From Bacteroidia bacterium (GTDB lineage Bacteria; Bacteroidota; Bacteroidia; Flavobacteriales_E; Vicingaceae), in contig JAUIMG010000015.1 of assembly GCA_030433355.1 (NCBI GenBank), forward strand, positions 1 through 64,000: a DNA stretch of 64,000 nucleotides, in the 5' to 3' direction. The notes beneath the pieces are model-generated. The model was given only the letters and a program-made list of their open reading frames with translations. It made no database searches and had not been told where the DNA came from. Both the position numbers and the translations under genes were made by a program. Positions 25,444-34,733 of the stretch are shown here, in pieces. Numbering within the stretch: the first letter of the stretch is position 1; each line of letters starts with the position of its first letter.

Positions 25444-25791
25444 TTACTTTTTTAAAGAAGCAACGATTGCTTTGAAAGCAGCCGGCTCATTCATTGCTAA
25501 ATCAGCTAAAACCTTACGGTTTAATTCGATATTGTTTTTAGCAATTTTTCCCATAAATTCAGAATAAGACATTCCGTGCTCTCTTGCAGCAGCGTTAATT
25601 CTTTGAATCCAAAGGGCTCTAAAGTTTCTCTTTTTTAATTTTCTACCGGTGTAAGCATATACTCCGGCTTTTTCCACTGCATTTTTTGCAACAGTGTGTA
25701 CATTTTTTCTTCTACCAAAGTAGCCTTTCGCTTGCTTTAGTATCTTTTTTCTTCTAGCTTTTGCAGCTACAGCATTTACTGATCTTGGCAT
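25444..25791 (-). CDS. rplT: Ribosomal protein L20
   Basis: 115 residues, full length, with the basic N-terminal extension ([26 protein letters not shown]) and globular C-terminus ([16 protein letters not shown]) of bL20. It is needed for early assembly of the 50S subunit by binding 23S rRNA. It is the last gene of the operon, 95 bases after rpmI. Confidence 0.97.
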   Translation of the reverse strand: MPRSVNAVAAKARRKKILKQAKGYFGRRKNVHTVAKNAVEKAGVYAYTGRKLKKRNFRALWIQRINAAAREHGMSYSEFMGKIAKNNIELNRKVLADLAMNEPAAFKAIVASLKK

Positions 25792-25886
25792 TTCTTTTTC
25801 GTTTTTTGGAGTATCGTGGCTTTTGGCTCTTTAAACGATAATCCGGGTTTTGTTATTAATTTCTAATTACGATAACCTGGTGTATC

Positions 25887-26084
25887 TTACTTCATGCATA
25901 ATTGCAATTTGATATTTGGCTCGTCTGCTTTATGAACTAAAGTAGAGTGAGTCAAATTTCTCTTGCGCTTTGTTTCTTTCTTAGTCAAAATGTGACTTTT
26001 AAAAGCATGCTTTCGCTTGATCTTACCAGATCCAGTGATTTTGAATCTCTTCTTGGCACTGGAACCTGTTTTCATTTTTGGCAT
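25887..26084 (-). CDS. rpmI: Ribosomal protein L35
   Basis: 65 residues, full length for bL35, very basic: [17 protein letters not shown] at the N-terminus and [14 protein letters not shown]. It lies between infC (24 bases) and rplT as in most bacteria. Confidence 0.97.
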   Translation of the reverse strand: MPKMKTGSSAKKRFKITGSGKIKRKHAFKSHILTKKETKRKRNLTHSTLVHKADEPNIKLQLCMK

Positions 26085-26108
26085 TACACTTATATATTTA
26101 ATTTAAAC

Positions 26109-26657
26109 TTACTTTTTCTTTTTTGGAGCTATCATCATAATCATCCTCTTACCTTCTAATTTAGGCATAGATTCAACGGTAGCAACTTCTTCTAATGCTT
26201 GGGCTAGCTTTAACAGTAGAATCTCTCCTTTGTCTTTAAACAAGATTGATCTTCCCTTGAAAAATACGTATGCCTTTACTTTAGCACCTTCTTCAATAAA
26301 TTTTTCTGCATGATTCAACTTAAAGTTAAAATCATGATCATCTGTGTTAGGACCAAAGCGAATTTCTTTAATAACCACTTTCATGGCCTTAGATTTCATT
26401 TCTTTCTGCTTCTTCTTCTGCTCGTATAAGAATTTCTTATAATCGATTATCTTACAAACAGGTGGTTCAGCCTTTGGTGAAATTTCAACTAAGTCCAATC
26501 CTTGATCTTCTGCTAATTGAAGCGCTTGTTGAATCGGGTAAACCCCTTGTTCAATTCCTTCTCCTACAACTCTTACTTCCCGTGCGTCAATTTTTTCATT
26601 GATCTTGTGAGGGTCTTCTTTTCTGACAAACCTTCTGGGTCTTTGTGGTCTTGCTAT
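26109..26657 (-). CDS. infC: Translation initiation factor IF-3, ATA start
   Basis: 182 residues when read from ATA at 26657. N-terminal domain about 20-90 ([31 protein letters not shown]), then a lysine-rich linker and the C-terminal domain ending MMIAPKKKK. The frame is the same as thrS and is closed by the thrS stop five codons upstream. Between that stop and the conserved core there is no ATG, GTG or TTG, so a rare start is forced. ATA has AGGAGG 8 bases before it and gives the normal N-terminal length. IF-3 checks start codons on the 30S subunit; rare starts on infC (AUU in E. coli) underlie autoregulation. A start at the internal TTG (26498) would delete half of the N-terminal domain and is rejected. 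Confidence 0.93.
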   Translation of the reverse strand: MARPQRPRRFVRKEDPHKINEKIDAREVRVVGEGIEQGVYPIQQALQLAEDQGLDLVEISPKAEPPVCKIIDYKKFLYEQKKKQKEMKSKAMKVVIKEIRFGPNTDDHDFNFKLNHAEKFIEEGAKVKAYVFFKGRSILFKDKGEILLLKLAQALEEVATVESMPKLEGKRMIMMIAPKKKK

Positions 26658-26665
26658 TTTACGGT

Positions 26666-26671
26666 CCTCCT
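26666..26671 (-). promoter_or_regulatory. Strong Shine-Dalgarno sequence of infC, overlapping the thrS stop
   Basis: On the minus strand AGGAGG begins within the TAG stop codon of thrS and ends 8 bases before the ATA start. Most genes in this window have only A-rich leaders, as is usual in Bacteroidota, so this site stands out. Confidence 0.8.
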
Positions 26672-28613
26672 ACTGATTAAATGTTAATAAATCTTCTATT
26701 TCTTTATTCAAATGTTGCGCAAATTCCTCCACTTTCATCACTCCTTGGTCACCTTCTCCATGTTTTCTGATGGAAACTGTGCCATTTTGCACTTCCTTAT
26801 CGCCTATGATCAACATGTAGGGAACCTTAGATACTTCTGCATCACGGATCTTTTTACCTACTTTTTCGTTTCGATCATCAACGAAGCCGCGAATATCGTA
26901 ATTATTTAAGAGTTTTAAAACCTCTTTGCATTTTTCATTGTATTTTTCGCTTAAAGGTAAAATTGCAAGCTGATTTGGTGTTAGCCAAAGAGGGAAATTT
27001 CCCGCGCAATGTTCTATCAATACTGCAACAAATCTTTCTAATGAACCAAAAGGTGCTCTATGAATCATTACAGGTCTATGCTTTTGGTCATCACTACCTG
27101 TATACTCTAATTCGAAACGTTCAGGCAGATTATAATCTACTTGTATCGTTCCTAACTGCCATTTTCTTCCTAAAGCATCTTTTACCATGAAATCTAGCTT
27201 TGGGCCATAGAAAGCCGCTTCACCATATTCTACCACTGTATTTAAGTGCTTATCTGCTGCAGCATTTATGATAGCTTGCTCTGCTTTTTCCCAATTAGCG
27301 TCTTCGCCTATATATTTATTTCTGTCGTTTTTATCACGTAAAGAAATTTGAGCGGTATACTCTTTAAAATCTAGAGCTTTAAATACATAAAGCACTAAAT
27401 CTATTACTTTTTTAAATTCTTCTTCTACTTGATCTGCTGTACAAAATAAATGCGCATCATCTTGGGTGAAACCTCTTACTCTTGTTAAACCATGAAGTTC
27501 TCCACTTTGCTCATACCTATATACTGTACCAAACTCTGCGTAACGAATAGGAAGGTCTTTATAAGATCTAGGTTCCGATTTGTATATCTCACAATGGTGT
27601 GGACAATTCATTGGTTTCAAAAAGAACTCTTCATTTTCATTTGGAGTTTTTATTGCTTGAAAAGAATCTTCCCCATATTTCTCATAATGTCCTGAAGTAA
27701 CATAAAGCTCTTTATTTCCAATGTGTGGAGTAACAACTGGTAAATATCCTGCTGCAACCTGAGCTTTACGCATAAAGTTTTCAAGCTTTTCTCTGAGCAT
27801 AGCTCCTTTAGGCAGCCACAATGGTAAACCTTGGCCTACTTTCTGACTAAAAGTGAAAAGCCCCATTTCCTTGCCAATTTTTCTATGGTCTCTTTTTTTA
27901 GCTTCTTCTAATAATTCTAAATACTCAGTAAGTTCTTTTTGTTTTGGAAATGTAATGCCATATATACGTGTAAGCTGTTTATTTTTCTCATTTCCTCTCC
28001 AATAGGCACCTGCTAAACTTAAGAGTTTAATAGCCTTAATATAGCTTGTATTTGGAATGTGAGGTCCTCTGCATAAATCGGTAAAGTTGCCTTGTTGGTA
28101 AAAGGTGATCGTTCCATCCTCCAAACCTTCTAATAACTCTAGTTTGTATTCGTCGCCTTTATCTTTAAAGTAGCTAATAGCGTCTGCTTTACTTATCTCC
28201 TCTCTAATATATTGACTCTTTTGCTTAGTCAATTCTTTCATTTTTTGCTCGATTTTTGGTAAATCAGAGTCAGTAATAACGGTATCTCCAGCATCTACAT
28301 CATAATAGAAGCCGTTTTCAATAGGAGGTCCAATACCAAATTTTATATCTGGATACAATTCTTGAAGAGCCTCAGCCATAAGGTGGGCAGAGGAGTGCCA
28401 CATGGTAGATTTTCCTTCTTCATCGTTCCAAGTAAGTAATTGTAAAGAAGAATCCTCTTCTATACCTCTAAATGCATCTCTAACTTCTCCGTTCACTTTA
28501 GCAGCTAATACATTTCTAGCTAAACCTTCACTTATACTTTTAGCAACATCTAAAGCAGAAGTTCCTTTTTCGTATTCTCTTATACTTCCATCGGGAAGGG
28601 TAATTTTAATCAT
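26670..28613 (-). CDS. thrS: Threonyl-tRNA synthetase
   Basis: 647 residues: TGS domain at about 1-60, editing domain at about 65-225 (with [11 protein letters not shown]), class II catalytic core with [10 protein letters not shown] and [11 protein letters not shown] including zinc ligands, and the C-terminal anticodon-binding domain. The frame also has a TTG one codon earlier (28616); ATG at 28613 is chosen. It heads the operon and its stop overlaps the infC ribosome-binding site. Confidence 0.97.
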   Translation of the reverse strand: MIKITLPDGSIREYEKGTSALDVAKSISEGLARNVLAAKVNGEVRDAFRGIEEDSSLQLLTWNDEEGKSTMWHSSAHLMAEALQELYPDIKFGIGPPIENGFYYDVDAGDTVITDSDLPKIEQKMKELTKQKSQYIREEISKADAISYFKDKGDEYKLELLEGLEDGTITFYQQGNFTDLCRGPHIPNTSYIKAIKLLSLAGAYWRGNEKNKQLTRIYGITFPKQKELTEYLELLEEAKKRDHRKIGKEMGLFTFSQKVGQGLPLWLPKGAMLREKLENFMRKAQVAAGYLPVVTPHIGNKELYVTSGHYEKYGEDSFQAIKTPNENEEFFLKPMNCPHHCEIYKSEPRSYKDLPIRYAEFGTVYRYEQSGELHGLTRVRGFTQDDAHLFCTADQVEEEFKKVIDLVLYVFKALDFKEYTAQISLRDKNDRNKYIGEDANWEKAEQAIINAAADKHLNTVVEYGEAAFYGPKLDFMVKDALGRKWQLGTIQVDYNLPERFELEYTGSDDQKHRPVMIHRAPFGSLERFVAVLIEHCAGNFPLWLTPNQLAILPLSEKYNEKCKEVLKLLNNYDIRGFVDDRNEKVGKKIRDAEVSKVPYMLIIGDKEVQNGTVSIRKHGEGDQGVMKVEEFAQHLNKEIEDLLTFNQ

Positions 28614-28627
28614 CAATTAATTTTTTA

Positions 28628-28635
28628 CAAAAGTA
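28628..28635 (-). promoter_or_regulatory. Candidate -7 element of the thrS operon
   Basis: On the minus strand TACTTTTG, a perfect match to TAnnTTTG, lies 15 bases before the thrS start codon, implying a very short leader without room for a structured thrS operator. A -33 element is not obvious. Confidence 0.5.
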
Positions 28636-28665
28636 GAATTACTCTTTGATTTAGGCCATAAAAAA

Positions 28666-28690
28666 AGGCGTCTATTGACGCCTTTTTTTA
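28666..28690 (-). terminator. Terminator between the 28705 gene and thrS
   Basis: AAGGCGTC pairs with GACGCCTT around TATT, with A- and T-runs on the two sides. It lies 15 bases beyond the stop at 28705 and isolates thrS from upstream transcription. Confidence 0.85.
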
Positions 28691-28704
28691 TAAATATTAG
28701 CGAC

Positions 28705-29571
28705 TTAACCATTTACTATTTTGGTTCTAAGTGCATTTATCTTGCTAGTCATATCTTTTAACTCAGCATCTGTAAGTTGAACATCACCAAGTTCTGTATT
28801 TTCCATTGCCATAGACTTAATGCTTTCATAAGATTCAAAAGCATCTCTAATTGCTGATAAATCGTTTATGAGGTAGTCTAACTCTAAAGTTTCATCATTT
28901 TGGTAATTAAGCGCTTTTATTACATTATCTAAAATGGTCATTTGCTCTATTAACCTAGGAGTAATTTTTTCACTATTAGTACCACTATTGGCTCCTAAAT
29001 ACATACCTTCAACCCAAGCAGCAGAAAAGAAAACAGATTCTTTTGAATTTTCAGAATTTTCTTCAAGATACTGATCAGTTCTTCTTTTAATAGTGGTTAA
29101 TATTCTCAAAATAGTATCTTGATTTCCAACATTCTTCTCAAAACTTTCTAATAATTCACCTGAACCAAAGATGCTAGGCATTCCAATATCTTCCGTTAAC
29201 TTTTTTACAACATTCATATAATCAATGGAAAGTTGTTGTTGATCATTTAGAACTGCATAAGCTAAATCAGCAGAATACACACCAAAATTTAGATATCTAG
29301 AAGTTTTCGTATTGTATTTTTCATAATTAGAAACAGGGTTTGTTAATTCGCTTTGGAATTCTAGTCCTGCTCTATTAAAGATAGCAGCAATTTGAATAGG
29401 AGAGGGTAGCATGAAAGAAAAGTCTTCATCTTCCTCCATTATTTCTGTTTCTACCATAGTAGAATCTTCTGTTGAAGTCTCTTCAGTTCTTTGAGGAGCA
29501 TCTGCACACGCATAAATAAATCCAACTGTGATAAGCAGTGTTAGTAATTTCGTAGGTATTTTAATATTCAT
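28705..29571 (-). CDS. Predicted lipoprotein of unknown function
   Basis: 288 residues. The lipobox FIYAC is near residue 22, followed by an acidic Thr/Glu/Asp-rich linker to about residue 50 and a mostly helical mature domain (YLNFGVYSADLAYAVLND, FFSAAWVEGMYLG). I do not recognise a characterised family, though such helical lipoproteins are common in Bacteroidota. It is 24 bases downstream of another exported protein gene and probably co-transcribed with it. Confidence 0.65.
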   Translation of the reverse strand: MNIKIPTKLLTLLITVGFIYACADAPQRTEETSTEDSTMVETEIMEEDEDFSFMLPSPIQIAAIFNRAGLEFQSELTNPVSNYEKYNTKTSRYLNFGVYSADLAYAVLNDQQQLSIDYMNVVKKLTEDIGMPSIFGSGELLESFEKNVGNQDTILRILTTIKRRTDQYLEENSENSKESVFFSAAWVEGMYLGANSGTNSEKITPRLIEQMTILDNVIKALNYQNDETLELDYLINDLSAIRDAFESYESIKSMAMENTELGDVQLTDAELKDMTSKINALRTKIVNG

Positions 29572-29595
29572 ATCTGTAGGAGATGTAATTGGTTA

Positions 29596-30120
29596 TTATT
29601 CTTGAGTTTCTTCTTCTGTCGTCTCTTCTTTCTTATCGTCCAAGAAAGCTAATTGATAGCCTAAAATAAAAGCTATACAGCCACCTTCTTTCATTCCTTT
29701 TGCTTCAGGAATAAAATAATTAACATAAAGAGTTTTAGTTTTTTTAGGAGCAAATGAAATTAAATCACCTTCCGTATCTTCAGAAGAATAAATTGCTTCT
29801 CTACCAGAATTAGTTTGATCTTTATCAAATATTTTGATTACCACATCTTTAGGAAGACTTTTTTTATTAAATACCAATTTATATCGCTCTCCCTTGAAAA
29901 GTGGAACTTGAATTTCTTTTCTCTGAACCTTATAATCATAAGTAATTTCAGTAATCTTAGAAGAAGAGTAATAAAATGGATTTAATATTGAAATTGCTTC
30001 TTTCTTTAATGTTTTTGAATTACAAACAATATTCTCTCCTGTACCATAACTAGGTGGGTAAGCTGCTGTAAGCAAAGCAACTACGACTAGGCTAACTAAA
30101 TAAGTAGATATCTTTTTCAT
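29596..30120 (-). CDS. Predicted secreted protein, function unknown
   Basis: 174 residues with a signal peptide (VVALLTAAYPPSYG) and no lipobox or T9SS domain. Mature strands include YKVQRKEIQVPLF, GERYKLVFNKKS and KTLYVNYFIPE, and a glutamate-rich tail. Probably a periplasmic beta-rich protein. It is the first gene of a two-gene unit with the lipoprotein at 28705. No family recognised. Confidence 0.6.
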   Translation of the reverse strand: MKKISTYLVSLVVVALLTAAYPPSYGTGENIVCNSKTLKKEAISILNPFYYSSSKITEITYDYKVQRKEIQVPLFKGERYKLVFNKKSLPKDVVIKIFDKDQTNSGREAIYSSEDTEGDLISFAPKKTKTLYVNYFIPEAKGMKEGGCIAFILGYQLAFLDDKKEETTEEETQE

Positions 30121-30205
30121 AGAATTCCATTTTTAAATGGTTGGCTAATATACCAAATTTGAATGTCTTGTCATAACAATTTTTTAAAGCTTCATACAAA
30201 TCAAT

Positions 30206-32512
30206 CTATTTAGCTCTATTAGATCTTTGAATTGGGTTTTCTTTGCTCTTGGTTTTAGATTTATACAATTCAAATCGATCTTTTACAATTCTCTCAGGAA
30301 AGTAATTATTTGACCTATCTACATCTGCTGTTTCAAGATTTGGATCCAACACTATTTCTTCTACCTCTTTACTAAAGGAAAACAGCTTAGTAACTTCCTC
30401 ATTATTAAATCTCCAGATTTCGGCAGGTATATATAATTTTTCTTTACTACCATCTTGAAACCTAAATTCAACAATAATAGGCATAACCAAACCTCCTGGA
30501 GAAGAAAATTTAACTTCGTACCAATGATTTTTATTCTTCAGAAGCTTTTTCTCCTCTTCATCTAAATCTTGTAAATATTCTTGGTAGTCTTTTCTATCAA
30601 TACTTGTTACATCTAAAGGATCGTAACTATTGTAGAAGTCTTTTGTAGATGGATCTAACTCCACAACAGTTTTATTTCTTGATGTTTCATTTCTTATATC
30701 ACCAATAAATTTTTCTTTAGACTCTTCTTCTTTTCTGATAAGTTCATTTTCTACATCCGGATCTTTTGTATCCAAGTGTAAATACTTTACTTCATCAATA
30801 GCTATATCTACATGATCTGTTGAGAAAAACCAACCTCTCCAAAACCAGTCTAAATCTGTTCCTGATGCATCTTCCATAGATCTAAAAAAGTCTGCTGGAG
30901 TAGGGTGCTTGAATTTCCAACTCTGAGAATATTGTTTAAAAGCAAAGTCAAAGTTCTCCCGTCCTATAATAGTTTCTCTTAAGATATTTAAAGCAGTAGC
31001 CGGTTTGCCGTAAGCATTATTCCCAAATTGAAAGATAGATTCGGAATTAGTCATTATGGGAGTAATGTTACTTTTATCTCCTTTCATGTAATCTACAATC
31101 TTATATGCCGGACCTCTTCTAGACGGATAATCAACATCCCATTCCTTTTCAGCTAGGTATTGAAGAAAGGTGTTTAGGCCTTCATCCATCCAAGTCCATT
31201 GCCTTTCATCTGAATTTACAATCATTGGAAAAAAGTTATGGCCAACTTCATGTATAATTACCGAAATAACTCCATATTTTAGTCTCTCTGTGTAGGTTCC
31301 ATCTTCTTCAGGTCTGCCATAGTTGAAACAAATCATTGGGTATTCCATTCCTATACTTGCAGCATTAACAGAAATGGCAACAGGGTAGGGATAATCAAAA
31401 GTATGATTAGAATAACTTCTTAAAGTGTGTGCTACTGCTTTTGTAGAATAATCTTCCCAAAGTGGATTTCCTTCCTTTGGATAGTACGACATTGCCATAA
31501 CGGTTCTATCTCCAAATTTTACTCCCATTGCATCCCACATAAATTTTCTAGAAGACGCAAATCCAAAGTCTCTAACGTTTTTAGCGTGATAAACCCAAGT
31601 TTGCTCGTCTTTAGCTCTTCCTTTCTCGTTTTTTTCAGCTTCTTTTTGCGTAATAATTAGCACAGGTTGATCTGAATCTTTTGCTTTCTCTAAACGCTCT
31701 TTTTGCTCTTCGCTCAAAATTTCGTCTTCATTTTGTAATTCTCCCGTGGAGGCAACCACATGATCTGCAGGGACTGTAATACTTACCTTATAATTTCCAA
31801 ATGGCAAGGTAAATTCACCTCTTCCAAGAAATTGTTTGTTTTGCCATCCTTCTACATCATTATAGACAGCCATTCTAGGAAAAAACTGAGCTATGGTGTA
31901 TAAGTAATTGTCTTCTTCTTCAAAATACTCGTATCCTGATCTTCCACCTATTTCTAATCGATTATTTATATTATACCACCACTTAATTCTAATTTGAATA
32001 GAATCATTGGCTTGTAAAGGCTCTTCCAAATTGATTCTCATCATAGTTTTGTTGATGTAATAATCAAAATCTTTACCATCGGTGCTTTTAACTTCTTCTA
32101 GTTTGAAGCCTCCATCAAACTCATTAAGCTGCTTTTTAAATGAAGTAGTAGAGACTTTACTTCCAAAAGAACCAGTTGTAAGTGCATTTCTTTCAGAGTC
32201 TTTGGCTCTCATGTTTTGATCTAACTGAATCCATAGGTAAGAAAGAGCATCTGGGGAATAATTGAAATAAGTAATAGTTTCTTCTCCATAAATTTTTTGG
32301 CTTTCATCATCCAATCTGATATTCATTTCATAATCTGCTCTTTGTTGATAGTATTCATGGCCAGGATAGCCCGCAGCAGTTCTATATACATTAGGAGTAG
32401 GTAATTCTTGTTTTAACTGTTTAAATTTATTGTAGTTAAGGTTTTCATTTTGACTCCAAAGTGCAGAAAACGAAAGAGAAATAAGGAAAAGGAGGGAAAT
32501 TTGTTTAGTCAT
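30206..32512 (-). CDS. M1-family zinc metallopeptidase (aminopeptidase N-like), long form
   Basis: 768 residues. Signal peptide, N-terminal beta domain, and a thermolysin-like catalytic domain with zinc motif HEVGHNFFP near residue 424 and the third ligand Glu in WMDEGLNTF 19 residues after. The exopeptidase motif is GMEYP (in the form IGMEYPMI). The C-terminal part, about 200 residues, is charged and ends DVDRSNNYFPERIV, similar to the end of the second M1 gene at 36858. It is predicted to be periplasmic, trimming peptides. Its promoter lies in 32513-32650, after the terminator of the lipoprotein cassette. Confidence 0.9.
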   Translation of the reverse strand: MTKQISLLFLISLSFSALWSQNENLNYNKFKQLKQELPTPNVYRTAAGYPGHEYYQQRADYEMNIRLDDESQKIYGEETITYFNYSPDALSYLWIQLDQNMRAKDSERNALTTGSFGSKVSTTSFKKQLNEFDGGFKLEEVKSTDGKDFDYYINKTMMRINLEEPLQANDSIQIRIKWWYNINNRLEIGGRSGYEYFEEEDNYLYTIAQFFPRMAVYNDVEGWQNKQFLGRGEFTLPFGNYKVSITVPADHVVASTGELQNEDEILSEEQKERLEKAKDSDQPVLIITQKEAEKNEKGRAKDEQTWVYHAKNVRDFGFASSRKFMWDAMGVKFGDRTVMAMSYYPKEGNPLWEDYSTKAVAHTLRSYSNHTFDYPYPVAISVNAASIGMEYPMICFNYGRPEEDGTYTERLKYGVISVIIHEVGHNFFPMIVNSDERQWTWMDEGLNTFLQYLAEKEWDVDYPSRRGPAYKIVDYMKGDKSNITPIMTNSESIFQFGNNAYGKPATALNILRETIIGRENFDFAFKQYSQSWKFKHPTPADFFRSMEDASGTDLDWFWRGWFFSTDHVDIAIDEVKYLHLDTKDPDVENELIRKEEESKEKFIGDIRNETSRNKTVVELDPSTKDFYNSYDPLDVTSIDRKDYQEYLQDLDEEEKKLLKNKNHWYEVKFSSPGGLVMPIIVEFRFQDGSKEKLYIPAEIWRFNNEEVTKLFSFSKEVEEIVLDPNLETADVDRSNNYFPERIVKDRFELYKSKTKSKENPIQRSNRAK

Positions 32513-32654
32513 TATAATTGGATCTAAATTCTAAAAACACTGATAAATAGTTTCTGTTTAGTTTTATTAAAACATCACTATTTGATTATAAAAAAGCCAC
32601 AAATATCATTATTTATGATTAATAGGAACTGAAGTAGTCGTGGGTTTTGTCCAT

Positions 32655-32691
32655 AAAAAAGGGGAAGCACAATGTACATCCCCTTTTTTTT
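32655..32691 (-). terminator. Terminator after the LPP20-like gene
   Basis: AAAAAAGGGGA (32655-32665) pairs with TCCCCTTTTTTTT (32679-32691). It lies 16 bases beyond the stop at 32707. Confidence 0.8.
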
Positions 32692-32706
32692 AAAGTAAGT
32701 GTTTGA

Positions 32707-33291
32707 TTATCTATTCTCTAGCTTTTTCATTTCTTCTTCGAATGTCGACTTGAATTTTTCATAGTCATAATCAACTTTTAACATTTGATCTTTCGATAAT
32801 CTTTCGTTCATTTTCATAACCATATCGTCTCCTGACAATTCAATTGCAATGTACGTTTTATAGTTGCCTTGAGGTGTTTTTGTTACCTTTTCACAAATTG
32901 TTTTTGTTCCTGTAAGCTGTTGATTTATTACCTCTCTTGTTAAGCCTTCAAATCTTTCAGATAATTCTTCAACATTATTCACTTCTCTAGAATTTACATA
33001 GTTATCTATAGTTGCTTTTATGGTAGTTTGAACAGCAGAAGCTAGGTCAGCTCTAGCATTGCTCATTGCTTTTTTCTTTGAGGTTGATTGGTCCATACTT
33101 TCACCAACAGCATTTGCTCTAAAGAATTTATTATTACTAAAATAATCTTCACCAGAACAGTAAACATTAATCAATTCTTCACCTGCAGGCTTCTCACGCT
33201 CAGCTATTTTCTTTTTACAAGAACTTGCAGTTGCAATTAAGGCAAAAGCAGTTAATGCTATAATGCCGTACTTTCTAATTCTAATCGTCAT
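32707..33291 (-). CDS. LPP20-like lipoprotein, short
   Basis: 194 residues. The lipobox ATASSC is near residue 25. The mature part has a helix-strand pattern KKAMSNARADLASAVQTTIKA then a later strand YKTYIAIELSGDDM, which resembles LPP20/FlgP-type domains, as does the N-terminal half of the next gene. It is the third gene of a cassette CsgG-like / LPP20 / LPP20-like, 68 bases after the second. Probably periplasmic-facing on a membrane. The role is unknown. Confidence 0.65.
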   Translation of the reverse strand: MTIRIRKYGIIALTAFALIATASSCKKKIAEREKPAGEELINVYCSGEDYFSNNKFFRANAVGESMDQSTSKKKAMSNARADLASAVQTTIKATIDNYVNSREVNNVEELSERFEGLTREVINQQLTGTKTICEKVTKTPQGNYKTYIAIELSGDDMVMKMNERLSKDQMLKVDYDYEKFKSTFEEEMKKLENR

Positions 33292-33359
33292 AATTATTTA
33301 ATTTATAGTTGTTTATTTAATTCTTTTCAGAAACTGTGCCAAAGTTGTGGTATAATTTT

Positions 33360-34733
33360 TTAAAAATCCAATATTGAGGCTTTTATTTTTGTCATTCCTA
33401 TTCTTTTTAATTGACTTTCTGCTTTTTCATAAGCTTTGTCTGCGGCTCTTGGCTCATCTAGACTAACACCTTTTAAAGGACCTTCATCTAAAGACAATAT
33501 CGTTTTTTTACTGTCCGTTTCTGTAATCAAAATAGAGTAGGATAGACCAACAGAAGTGAAGTTTGTGTCTTTATTAAGAAGTTTAGTATCCGACTTTATC
33601 TTCATGAGTAAATCTGCTTTCTCGGCCTTATCTACAATAAAAATGCCTTCCTTAGCTAATTCGCTAACTACTATACTCTTTAATAGGTCTTTAGTTGTGT
33701 TTGCACCAAAAATAAGTTCCTCATTGCTTACAAAAACTTTTGGAGCAATAATTTCTGCAGTAATAGTAAAACGAGGAGGAGTTAGAGCAGCTGATTTTTG
33801 CTTTAAAAAAACTGCATCTTTTCTATTTCCAATAAGCTTATCTATATCAACATAGATATTGTTTTGAATTCTTTTAGCTTGAAGCGATTGAACTTTAACC
33901 ACTATATCTAAGATTCCTTGCTCATTTGTAAAGTCACTTTGCGCAACTGCACCATATTGATTGTAATATTCGTAAACTATGGGTAATTCCTTAGCAGGCT
34001 TGCCCTTGAAGGTTAATTCTATTAGCGCATGTCTGGAGAATCGATTAGAAAAGTCCAAGCGAATAGCTTCTTCTAGTTTTTTAATTTGAATGTTTGAAAA
34101 TAGCTCTTGGATGTTAGCATAAATTACATTATCCAGAAAGTCAGAGCCTTCATTGCTGTCTATTACTATAGAGTTTGGAGGATAAGCTTGAATGGCAGAA
34201 AAGGCATCAAAATATTGCTGTACTGCTAATTTTATATCTCCATTTTCTTGGCTTTCTTTTGCCGTTTGAAGGTGCTCCAAGCTTGTGTTTTTTGCTTTTA
34301 TTCGTTTTTCTTCAACTCTTTTTAAATAGTCTGCTTTAGATAATTTATAGAAAACCCAATACTCCTTTTCATTTTGCCAGGACCCTGCCATTTCATAACC
34401 TTCAATATCTGCTTCTGCTGATGTTTTAATGGTTGATTTAAAATCGTCATTGACTATCCCTTCTATTTCTGTTTGCTTATAAACGGTATTAGATTGCAGG
34501 TTTACTTTTATTTCTGAAGCCAAGTCGCTTAAAGCATTGTTTTTGGCAGTTTCAATAAAGTTAACTCCTGCTTGTTTTTGAGCAACACCAATACCAATGT
34601 AATCCAAGCTATTTAAAGGCCTACTTTCAACCCAGTATGGTTTTGGAGTTTCTTGAACTTTTGTTGCCTCATTTTTTACCTTACAGGCAAAGAGAAGCAT
34701 CAATACAGTTAGTCCTATTATTCGATTTATCAT
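33360..34733 (-). CDS. LPP20-family lipoprotein with long C-terminal extension
   Basis: 457 residues. The lipobox LLFAC is near residue 16. An LPP20 domain covers about 30-140 (PYWVESRPLNSLDYIGIGVA, AKNNALSDLASEIKV, KEYWVFYKLSKADYLK). A helical segment of about 150-200 and a beta-rich region of about 225-440 follow, with late ADLLMKIKSDT. Start and the preceding CsgG-like stop overlap by 4 bases (ATGA type), so the two are translationally coupled and probably form a complex. LPP20/FlgP proteins decorate the outer membrane in flagellated bacteria; no flagellar genes are present here. Confidence 0.72.
   Translation of the reverse strand: MINRIIGLTVLMLLFACKVKNEATKVQETPKPYWVESRPLNSLDYIGIGVAQKQAGVNFIETAKNNALSDLASEIKVNLQSNTVYKQTEIEGIVNDDFKSTIKTSAEADIEGYEMAGSWQNEKEYWVFYKLSKADYLKRVEEKRIKAKNTSLEHLQTAKESQENGDIKLAVQQYFDAFSAIQAYPPNSIVIDSNEGSDFLDNVIYANIQELFSNIQIKKLEEAIRLDFSNRFSRHALIELTFKGKPAKELPIVYEYYNQYGAVAQSDFTNEQGILDIVVKVQSLQAKRIQNNIYVDIDKLIGNRKDAVFLKQKSAALTPPRFTITAEIIAPKVFVSNEELIFGANTTKDLLKSIVVSELAKEGIFIVDKAEKADLLMKIKSDTKLLNKDTNFTSVGLSYSILITETDSKKTILSLDEGPLKGVSLDEPRAADKAYEKAESQLKRIGMTKIKASILDF

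Noticed and set aside
26109-26498. IF-3 starting at the internal TTG (26498)
   Set aside because: It would remove half of the N-terminal domain, including conserved INEKI and VRVVG; upstream codons match the family without interruption.
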